A stretch of 22,814 nt of DNA, taken from the NCBI RefSeq assembly GCF_900078755.1, contig NZ_FKIH01000016.1. One strand, given 5' to 3'. Every line of letters begins with the position of its first letter. Position 1 is the first letter of the stretch. Source of the DNA: Ichthyocystis sparus (GTDB lineage Bacteria > Pseudomonadota > Gammaproteobacteria > Burkholderiales > 2013Ark19i). Below the pieces are notes generated by a model. It ran no database searches, had not been told where the DNA came from, and saw only the letters and a program-made list of their open reading frames with translations. Shown here piece by piece: positions 16,364 to 22,814 of this stretch. The translations under genes were made by a program, and so were the position numbers.

Positions 16364-19300
16364 ATGTATCCTGTATCATCTGTAACCAGTGGTGGCGCTG
16401 CTTTTGTTAGTTCCCCAGATAGTGGGGATGGTGTTGGCACCAATGGAGGAATTGTACAGGGTGGTGATTTGCGGCAAGTTGAGGTTACTACTTTATCTGC
16501 TGCTGTAGGTAAGGAGGTGAGTACCAAGGGTAAGGGTAAAGCTCAAAAATCAGCCACTGATTTGGATGTTTTAGGTTCGTTGGGAGTTGTATTATCTTCT
16601 GATAGCGCTCGAGTAGTCGAAGGTATCTTTCTTAAAGCTGATGTGTTCGCCAGGCTTGCTTATAATCGTATGGTAGCCAGGCAGCTCCCATCGAGTGTTG
16701 GTGAGAAACTTACTATGACTGGGCGGGCTGTTTGGTACTTTACCTATAAGGTAATGTGTGAAAATAATTTTGTGTCCAGATGTATTGGTGAGTACCACCA
16801 TAAGCACCGCCCTGTTTTTATACGTGCTCTTCCTAGAATTCAAGTATTTTCTAGTTCTTCTGACCGTAGTTTAGTTCCATTAACTGGAGATAGGTTATCA
16901 GATTTTTTATCGAGATTGGATTGTGCTATCCATAGTAGGGTGAAGTCTGTTTTTAACTCTTGTTGGAGTGAAGTTTCTGTTAATCTTGAAGAAGAGTCGT
17001 TGAATGCCGTTAGTTGTAAGGATTTTACCGATGTCCTAGACGTTGCTGGTATTCCTCCATTTGCATTATCTGCAATGATAGCAGCCAGTGCAGGATGTGA
17101 AATAAATAAAGGCACTGGTGAATGTACAGCATCAGAATCTATTAAGTTTTCTTCTGTTGGAGATCCTGGTGGTGAATCTTCTTCTGATACGGTAGCAGCA
17201 AAAAGACACAAGGGTGGAGGTAGTGTTTCCGTTCCTACTTGTGCTGAGAGAGTTATTGTTCGTGCTCCTGTTTGGATGCCACCACCTTCTTCTGAGACTG
17301 GTTTTATAACTTATTCTACAATTTCCCCACCATCTGCTTGTGTTTCACTATCTGTTCAGAGTGCTTATTTGCCGGGCATTAAGTTAAATCCTGATAGTGC
17401 TAAATTAATTAATAATATTTTTAATAAATCTCTTCAGTTTGTCAAACGGTCTTTCTCACAATCGATATTTAGTTACATTTTAACGATACTTAATAGTAAA
17501 CTTCCGGTGATTGGGAAAGCTATTTGGTTCAAAACCTATAAGGAACTGCATCTATCTAAATTTATGAGTAGGTTTATCTGTATGTATCATTATAAGCATC
17601 ATCCTAATCTTATACGTGCTCTTGATAGTATTAGAGTATTGTCAAGTTCCTCTGATAGTAGACTAGTGCCGTTGAGTGGAGTTGAGTTGCTAGATTTTTT
17701 ATCGAGGCTAGATTGTGCTATTCGTAAGGAAGTAGAGTCTATATTTGACCTGAAATGGAATGAAGTAGCTGATAAAGTTTTTTCTGAACTAGAAGATGGA
17801 TTATTGGGCGATGTTAGTTGTGGAGATTTTATTAATGTTTTAGATGTTGTTGGTGTTCCTGTAGTAGCATTTTCAACTTCTCAAAGATACGGATACATAA
17901 GACCTGTGGTAAGTAAAGGGAAGAGGTTGGGAAGTGGTAGTGAATGTGCGGTTGATGGTACAAAGTCAAGATCTTTGTCACTGCCAGAGGGGGTGTGTGA
18001 CCAATCTTCCTCTAAATTTGTTAAATCGCTTTTTTATAGAGATCAACCTGGTAGCGTGTCTGCAACTAGTGCTGTCTCTACAGTTGTAACACCACCTGAA
18101 GATACAAGATCTTCTCTGCCTGTTAGTAAAATTGCTTCAACTGCTGTTACTATTACTACAGGCAAGGGGGTGTTGCATACTATTAGTAAAAGTAAAGGCA
18201 AAGTTCTTTCCCTGAAGTGTGGCACTTATATTGATTCGGATGTTTTGAATTCACTGGGTGTTATACTACCTCCTAAGGTTGTTCGAGTGATTGAAGGTGT
18301 TTTTTTTAAGATGGATGTGTTTGCTAGACGTACTTACAAGAGTATGGTAGCCAAGCAACTACCATCAGATGTGAGTGGCAAACTTACTGTAACTGGACAG
18401 GCCATTTGGTACTTGACCTATAAGGCGATGTGTGAAGATAGTTTTTTATTCAAGTGCCTTGGTAAATATCATTATAAGCACCGCCCTAGTTTTATACGCT
18501 CTCTTCCTAGCATTCGAGTATTGTCTGATTCTACTGACTATAGTACAGCGCCATTAGCTGGAGATAAGTTGTTAGATTTTTTATCTGTACTAGATGGTGC
18601 TATTAGTAGCAAGGTGAAATCTATTTTTAACTCTTGTTGGGGTGAGGTTTCTTTTTCTCTAGAAGAGGGGGGCTTGAATGTTGTTAGTTGCAAAGATCTT
18701 ATCGATGTTCTAGACACTGCCGGCATTCCTCAATTAGCATCATCGGCATTGATAGCAACCGACGCAGTACGTGAAAGAAATAAAGGCATTAATAAGTGTA
18801 CGACATCAGAAATTAGTGTCATTCCTCCGTTTGTACTGTCGGCAATGATAGCAGCCAGCACAGAACGTGAAAGAAATAAAGGCATTGATGACTGTGCGAC
18901 ACCAGAAACTGGTGTTACAGGACTTACGCATTCTCTGCCTTCCAGTTCTCAATCATTATCACTTCAGTCTAACCTTGGGTTGTCACCTCGTGCCTACTCT
19001 CAATCTAAGTCACAATTAGGGTCTTCTTTGCCATTAATGGAGGCTCCTGGTACATCTCCTGAATTAATCCTACCTTCTTCTATTGTAGATTCTGATGATG
19101 GATTTTCTTCTAATAGATGTGTTGATTTGCTGGGTGTTAAGTTACATCCTGATGGTGCTAAATTAGTTCTTCAGCTCCTACATGACATTAATAAATCTTT
19201 CAGAATGTCCTTCTCATGTTCGATGCGAGATTACATCTTAGAGTCTTTGGATAGTGGACTTTCGGTGGTTGGGAAAGCTATATGGTGCAAAACCTATAGG

Positions 19301-21037
19301 GAACAGCATTTATATAGATTTATTCATAGGTCCACTTGTATATATCATTATAGGTATCGCCCCAGCTTTATACGTTCTCTTGATGGTGTTCGAGTGTTAT
19401 CAGGTTCCTCTGATTGTAGGTTAGTGCCATTGAGTGGAAGTGAGTTACTAGGCTTTTTGTCGGAACTAGATTGCGTCGTTCATAAGACGATGGAGTGTAT
19501 GTTTGATTCGTTATGGAATAAAACAACTGATGCAGTTTTTGCCGAACTAGAAGATGGATCATTGAGTGATGTTAGTTGTGAGGATTTTATTAGAGTTCTC
19601 GATATTGCTGGTATCCCTATAGTAGCATTTTCAATTTATCAAGTACATAATAACAAAAATGTTCAAGTACGTGCGAAAAAACGTGCGGAAAGACATGCGA
19701 AAAGACGTGCGAAAGGACGTGTGGTAAGTGAGGGTGGTACATCAGAGAGTAGTGGTAAGCGCGCGAAGGATAAGGGGTCAGTGATTGATACTACTAATCT
19801 TACTCATTCTTCGGTTGCCTCTCTTTCACAACTTCAGTCCCAGCCTGAATTAACTTTCCAGCTCCAGATTCAACCTGAATCTTCTTTGACTCTTGTTACT
19901 GAGTCTATTGCTATGCCAACTGTTTCTGATCAATCTAGTAGTTTATCTGTGCAATCTAGTAGTTTATCTGTGACTGATACTATCTCTATTTCTGCAGTAT
20001 TACCTGATGTTGAATCTCCTTCTGTTATTGAGTCTGTTACTATGCCAACTTTCTCTGGCGATTCTTTTTTGATCATTAGTGGGGATGTTTTAGTCTCGAT
20101 CGCGGAAGGTGCTGATTCTGATTTGTTAGTTGTAGATGAATTATCTGTTGAACCTTCATCTTCTTTTTCACCTTTGCCTGCACCTGCATCTGATCTGGTA
20201 GTAGCCTCTGATATCCCCCCCCATTTGGTAGTTGAAGATGAGTTATCTGTTGAACCTTCATCTTCTTTTTCGCCTTTGCCTGCACCTGCATCTGATCTGG
20301 TAGTAGCCTCTGATATTTCCCCACCTTTGTCACCATTAGCTAAAGAGTTGGTCGCAACTGATACTGTTTATGAGTTTATGGGGGCAGAGGATGGTTCACT
20401 TTCTCCTCCCTCTTCACCTTCGATTGAACCTTCATCTTCATCTTCATCTTTATCTTTATCTTCATCTCCATCTTCGGCGGGATTAGATGGAGATATTTCC
20501 TTTTCCTCTTCCTGTCCAGATTCACCTGTATCGACTGGAGAAGTTGAATTAACTGCGGAAGGTGTTCTTTCTGCGTCCTTGGGAGCTTCAGTAGGTGAAT
20601 CAGCTCCTGTGTCCTCATCTGAGCAACTAATAGTTCCAATACCTGTATCTTCTTCTGTTTCTGCTTCTGTCAGTAAATCTTCCATGGCAGCTAGTAGTAG
20701 TTCTTCTAGGTACTCTCATGGACCTAAGAAAGCATTTATTATGCGATCAGTTAAGGAGCAGCCTTTTGAGGTGCCTATGAGTAGAGGGATATCTGCTGGA
20801 CCTTCCTCTTCTACATCTGTGGATATTGGTAGTGTTCCGCTATTGGCTGCTGTTGCCGATACTACCGCTGAGGATGTGGGAGCGAGATTGGCAGCATTGT
20901 TGAATCGAGGCCTGCCACCTTCACCACCACCTGTTGGTGAATCTAGTGGGTCTAGAGGTGGTAGAGGAGGATTATCTTCTTCAGGTCGCGGTGGTGCTCA
21001 GAGATCGAGAGGACGTAAAAGGAAAAGGAATAGTTAA
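16364..21037 (+). CDS. Gene 4: intact giant modular Ser-rich array protein (1557 aa)
   Basis: Same family and plan as gene 3. N-terminus MYPVSSVTSGGAAF; modules at about residues 66-240 (A), 333-503 (B), 625-798 (C) and 919-1095 (D). Module B has YLPGIKL where others have YLLGIKL or FDLLGVEL, and module A lacks some of the usual ALP/SPD residues (RIQVFSSSSD). One VRAPVW unit (17234-17296) sits in the A-B linker. After D comes the longest basic repeat of the array, RAKK-RAER-HAKR-RAKG. The Ser-rich region is lengthened by a 102-bp duplication and by a doubled QSSSLSV. The tail (about 1449-1557) ends RGGRGG ... RSRGRKRKRNS. No signal peptide or membrane span is visible. The two clusters of Arg/Lys would be candidate nuclear-targeting or nucleic-acid-binding segments if the protein enters a host cell; this is inference from composition only. 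Confidence 0.92.
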   Translation: MYPVSSVTSGGAAFVSSPDSGDGVGTNGGIVQGGDLRQVEVTTLSAAVGKEVSTKGKGKAQKSATDLDVLGSLGVVLSSDSARVVEGIFLKADVFARLAYNRMVARQLPSSVGEKLTMTGRAVWYFTYKVMCENNFVSRCIGEYHHKHRPVFIRALPRIQVFSSSSDRSLVPLTGDRLSDFLSRLDCAIHSRVKSVFNSCWSEVSVNLEEESLNAVSCKDFTDVLDVAGIPPFALSAMIAASAGCEINKGTGECTASESIKFSSVGDPGGESSSDTVAAKRHKGGGSVSVPTCAERVIVRAPVWMPPPSSETGFITYSTISPPSACVSLSVQSAYLPGIKLNPDSAKLINNIFNKSLQFVKRSFSQSIFSYILTILNSKLPVIGKAIWFKTYKELHLSKFMSRFICMYHYKHHPNLIRALDSIRVLSSSSDSRLVPLSGVELLDFLSRLDCAIRKEVESIFDLKWNEVADKVFSELEDGLLGDVSCGDFINVLDVVGVPVVAFSTSQRYGYIRPVVSKGKRLGSGSECAVDGTKSRSLSLPEGVCDQSSSKFVKSLFYRDQPGSVSATSAVSTVVTPPEDTRSSLPVSKIASTAVTITTGKGVLHTISKSKGKVLSLKCGTYIDSDVLNSLGVILPPKVVRVIEGVFFKMDVFARRTYKSMVAKQLPSDVSGKLTVTGQAIWYLTYKAMCEDSFLFKCLGKYHYKHRPSFIRSLPSIRVLSDSTDYSTAPLAGDKLLDFLSVLDGAISSKVKSIFNSCWGEVSFSLEEGGLNVVSCKDLIDVLDTAGIPQLASSALIATDAVRERNKGINKCTTSEISVIPPFVLSAMIAASTERERNKGIDDCATPETGVTGLTHSLPSSSQSLSLQSNLGLSPRAYSQSKSQLGSSLPLMEAPGTSPELILPSSIVDSDDGFSSNRCVDLLGVKLHPDGAKLVLQLLHDINKSFRMSFSCSMRDYILESLDSGLSVVGKAIWCKTYREQHLYRFIHRSTCIYHYRYRPSFIRSLDGVRVLSGSSDCRLVPLSGSELLGFLSELDCVVHKTMECMFDSLWNKTTDAVFAELEDGSLSDVSCEDFIRVLDIAGIPIVAFSIYQVHNNKNVQVRAKKRAERHAKRRAKGRVVSEGGTSESSGKRAKDKGSVIDTTNLTHSSVASLSQLQSQPELTFQLQIQPESSLTLVTESIAMPTVSDQSSSLSVQSSSLSVTDTISISAVLPDVESPSVIESVTMPTFSGDSFLIISGDVLVSIAEGADSDLLVVDELSVEPSSSFSPLPAPASDLVVASDIPPHLVVEDELSVEPSSSFSPLPAPASDLVVASDISPPLSPLAKELVATDTVYEFMGAEDGSLSPPSSPSIEPSSSSSSLSLSSSPSSAGLDGDISFSSSCPDSPVSTGEVELTAEGVLSASLGASVGESAPVSSSEQLIVPIPVSSSVSASVSKSSMAASSSSSRYSHGPKKAFIMRSVKEQPFEVPMSRGISAGPSSSTSVDIGSVPLLAAVADTTAEDVGARLAALLNRGLPPSPPPVGESSGSRGGRGGLSSSGRGGAQRSRGRKRKRNS
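17234..17296 (+). repeat. Single VRAPVW unit in gene 4, with one extra Pro codon
   Basis: One copy (PTCAERVIVRAPVWMPPPSSE) of the unit that is repeated twice in gene 2 and four times in gene 3. It is 63 rather than 60 bases. Confidence 0.8.
18725..18916 (+). repeat. 96-bp tandem duplication at the end of module C, gene 4
   Basis: Copies 18725-18820 and 18821-18916, equivalent to those of genes 2 and 3. The second copy has diverged at its end (CATPETG for CTTSEIS). Confidence 0.8.
19670..19717 (+). repeat. Four 12-bp units encoding a basic RAKK/RAER repeat
   Basis: Units start at 19670, 19682, 19694 and 19706, consensus CGTGCGAAAAGA. The 16 residues encoded contain ten Arg or Lys. Gene 1 has two units; genes 2 and 3 have one. 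Confidence 0.9.
20123..20326 (+). repeat. 102-bp tandem duplication in the Ser-rich region of gene 4, with a C8 tract at the junction
   Basis: Copies 20123-20224 and 20225-20326 encode two 34-residue units containing DELSVEPSSSFSPLPAPAS. A run of eight C (20215-20222) lies at the end of the first copy. Other paralogues have a single copy and at most five C in a row at this place. Confidence 0.9.
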
Positions 21038-21239
21038 TTGCTAAGAATTGGTCTTACTTTCTTATTATTAGCATCGCATAATTTTATGAGTTTGCTGTGA
21101 GCGGGGGTTTATTTTTTGTTATGTTTGGTTCGGTTGGTTTTTTTATATGGCCCATGGTTGAATAGGAGTAGCTTGTTTTTTTGGGAGCTAGTGGTTGATG
21201 GTGTGTTTAACATTGGTTTACCAGTAGTTAATAAGATTT

Positions 21240-21262
21240 GTGAAATTAAAAATAAATTTCAC
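21240..21262. other. Perfect hairpin GTGAAATT-7-AATTTCAC (spacer 4-5)
   Basis: Identical to the hairpin of spacer 3-4, within the 257-bp identical block. Confidence 0.45.
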
Positions 21263-21409
21263 GTCATTTACTAAGAGCATGAATTTTTCATTTGTAAATT
21301 TTTTTATTTACTTAATTTATACTAATTTAATGAAGCAATCATCATAACAGAATTGTATACCAGGAGATGCATTAGGCGTTTCGTTGCATGTGATGAGAGA
21401 TTGTTAAGT

Positions 21410-21441
21410 TTGTATGGTTTTTGTACCAAATATAATGGTAC
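21410..21441 (+). promoter_or_regulatory. Candidate promoter: TATAAT inside an inverted repeat (spacer 4-5)
   Basis: TTGTAT (21410-21415), 15 bases, TATAAT (21431-21436), with GTACCA-7-TGGTAC at 21423-21441. This is the only candidate promoter left upstream of gene 5, since its proximal block is deleted. Confidence 0.3.
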
Positions 21442-21532
21442 TGTGTGATACGTAACGTGGGTTGATATTTGTCTTTTTTTGTTTTTATTGAATTGATAGA
21501 ATTTAGGTTTTGAGTTTGTAGGCAATATTTTT

Positions 21533-21558
21533 AAAACACTCATACGGGTGCGTGTTTT
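21533..21558. other. Stem-loop AAAACAC-12-GTGTTTT (spacer 4-5)
   Basis: A seven-base perfect stem ending in TTTT. It corresponds to the palindrome and stem-loop of the other spacers, but here the outer stem is perfect while the 12-base palindrome is changed to ATTTTTAAAACA. Confidence 0.4.
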
Positions 21559-21908
21559 GTGTGCAGTGGATTGTTCTACGTAAGTTGTAGTGCATGTAAG
21601 TGCCATATTTGTATCATGTTAGTTTATAGTTAACTGCCGTGTATTATTCTGTTTATACCTATTTGTATTGCTTGGATTTGTTTTACTGTTTTTAGTGTAT
21701 AACATTTGCTCTGTTTTCAGTTAGATAATGGCAATGCTATGCCCGCATGTTAATATATATTTATGCAATTAATTGTTATTTATTGTATATAAATTTTTGG
21801 TTTTGAGCTATATACAAGCGCGCATTGCGGACGAGGTGGTGTTTTTACTGTGTATGTGGTAATTCGTATGCGTTGATTGAAGTACAATAACTTGAGGCAC
21901 CACTATAA

Positions 21909-21913
21909 GAGAG
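21909..21913 (+). promoter_or_regulatory. Ribosome-binding site for gene 5 (GAGAG)
   Basis: GAGAG six bases before ATG at 21920. It supports this start although the sequence further upstream differs from genes 2-4. Confidence 0.55.
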
Positions 21914-21919
21914 CTTGTT

Positions 21920-22814
21920 ATGTATCCTGTATCATCTGTAACTAGTAGTGCCGCTGCTTTTGTTGGTGCCCCAGATAGTGAGGATGGTGGTGGCACCAAG
22001 GAAGGAATTGTACAGGGTGATGATTTGCAGCGAATTGAGGTTACTACTTTACCTGCTGCTTTAGGTAAGGTGGTGAGTAGTAGGGGTAAGGGTAAAGCTC
22101 AAGATCTAAGGCCTGTAGTAAGTAAAGGAAGAAAGAGGTTAGTAAGTGGTAATAAATGTGTGGCTGACAAGGGGTCAACACCTTTGTTACTGCTAGAGGG
22201 GGGGGGTGACCAATCTTCTTCTGAATTTGTCAAATTGCTTTTTTACAGAGATCAACCTGGTAGTGTGTCTGCAACTAGTACTGCCTCTAAAGTTACACCA
22301 CCTGGAGATGCGGGATCTTCTCTGCCTGTTAATAAAACTACTTCAACTACTGTTAATATTACTACAGCTAAGGGGGTGTTGCGTACTAGTAGTAAAGGCA
22401 AAGCTCCTGCTCTGAAACGTGGTACTTCTGTTTCTTCTTCAGCTTTTACTATTGATTCGGATGTTTTGAATTCGATGGGTGTTATGCTATCTCCTGATGC
22501 TGTTCGAGTAATTGAATGTCTCTTTTTTAAGATGGATGCTTTTGCTAGACGTACTTACAAGAGTATGGTAGCCAAGCAACTACCATCAGATGTGAGTGGC
22601 AAACTTACTATAACTGGACGGGCCATTTGGTACTTGACCTATAAGGTGATGTGTGAAGATAGTTTTTTATTCAAGTGCCTTGGTAAGTATCATTATAAGC
22701 ACCGCCCTAATTTTATACGCGCTCTTCCTAGCATTCAAGTATTGTCTGATTCCACTGACCATAGTACAGAGCCATTAGCTGGAGATAGGTTGTTAGATTT
22801 TTTATCGGTACTAG
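21920..22814 (+). CDS. Gene 5: array paralogue lacking modules A and B, 3' incomplete
   Basis: The frame is open from ATG at 21920 to the window end (298 codons). The N-terminus MYPVSSVTSSAAAF and the following 60 residues match genes 2-4 as far as GKGKAQ. It then jumps to DLRPVVSKGRKRLVSG, which in the paralogues lies just after module B, so about 1.35 kb covering modules A and B is missing without loss of frame. CTCAA is shared by both flanks and is a possible crossover point. The B-C linker follows (DQSSSEFVKLLFYRDQPG), with GTSVSSSAFTIDSDVL as in gene 1, and then module C (about residues 180-298, cut by the window). A run of nine G (22198-22206) lies in the linker; the paralogues have five there. 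The product should begin with C and D only, if the rest is normal. It could be the last, degenerate member of the array or a functional short form. Confidence 0.85.
   Translation, partial: MYPVSSVTSSAAAFVGAPDSEDGGGTKEGIVQGDDLQRIEVTTLPAALGKVVSSRGKGKAQDLRPVVSKGRKRLVSGNKCVADKGSTPLLLLEGGGDQSSSEFVKLLFYRDQPGSVSATSTASKVTPPGDAGSSLPVNKTTSTTVNITTAKGVLRTSSKGKAPALKRGTSVSSSAFTIDSDVLNSMGVMLSPDAVRVIECLFFKMDAFARRTYKSMVAKQLPSDVSGKLTITGRAIWYLTYKVMCEDSFLFKCLGKYHYKHRPNFIRALPSIQVLSDSTDHSTEPLAGDRLLDFLSVL
22198..22206 (+). repeat. G9 homopolymer inside gene 5
   Basis: Nine consecutive G, codons GAG GGG GGG GGT. The equivalent positions in genes 1-4 have five. A one-base change would shift the frame before module C. 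Confidence 0.95.

Larger units (their letters stand above)
21038..21908. other. Spacer 4-5: paralogous non-coding region with a deleted leader block
   Basis: No gene is visible. The first part is identical to spacer 3-4. The end differs: TTGATTGAAGTACAATAACTTG resembles spacer 1-2 near 5196-5215, but it runs almost directly into TATAAGAGAGCTTGTT, so the block carrying the candidate proximal promoter of genes 2-4 (GATACTAAAAATAATATAG) is missing. The GC-rich CAAGCGCGCATTGCGG motif is at 21815-21830. Confidence 0.7.

Overview
The window is an AT-rich stretch filled by one tandem array. Five head-to-tail, plus-strand paralogues of a giant gene (about 4.3-4.7 kb each) are separated by 0.88-1.05 kb spacers that are also paralogous, so the repeating unit is gene plus spacer (start-to-start distances 5366, 5574 and 5556 bp). 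I see no tRNA, rRNA, transposase, CRISPR array or other gene family. The genes have uninterrupted reading frames, an ATG preceded by a purine-rich GAGAG box six bases away, and TAA stops. This fits a bacterium, and the basic, RGG-rich C-termini would suit a host-associated or intracellular one. From memory only, large tandem families of this sort were described in the fish epitheliocystis betaproteobacteria ('Candidatus Ichthyocystis'). I offer that as a guess, not an identification.

Layout: gene 1 (1-4374, 5' incomplete), spacer 4375-5423; gene 2 (5424-9892, a pseudogene with a nonsense codon and a frameshift), spacer 9893-10789; gene 3 (10790-15427, intact, 1545 aa), spacer 15428-16363; gene 4 (16364-21037, intact, 1557 aa), spacer 21038-21919; gene 5 (21920 to the window end, 3' incomplete, with an in-frame deletion of its first two modules).

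Each full protein has the same plan: a conserved MYPVSSVTS N-terminus, four divergent copies of a roughly 170-residue module (A-B-C-D, where A resembles C and B resembles D, so an ancestral pair was doubled), low-complexity Ser/Thr linkers, a long Ser/Pro/acidic region with near-pure serine runs, and a C-terminal tail ending in RGG repeats and an Arg/Lys cluster. I do not recognise the module. The paralogues differ mostly by in-frame repeat copy number (20-aa, 4-aa, 32-aa and 34-aa units), module loss, mosaic linkers and homopolymer tracts, which is the pattern of a family diversifying by recombination and slippage.

The first 127 bases are a perfect inverted copy of 353-479. The apparent N-terminus of gene 1 is therefore antisense sequence that happens to stay open. 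This is either an assembly or amplification chimera or a real inversion, and the start of gene 1 should not be trusted.
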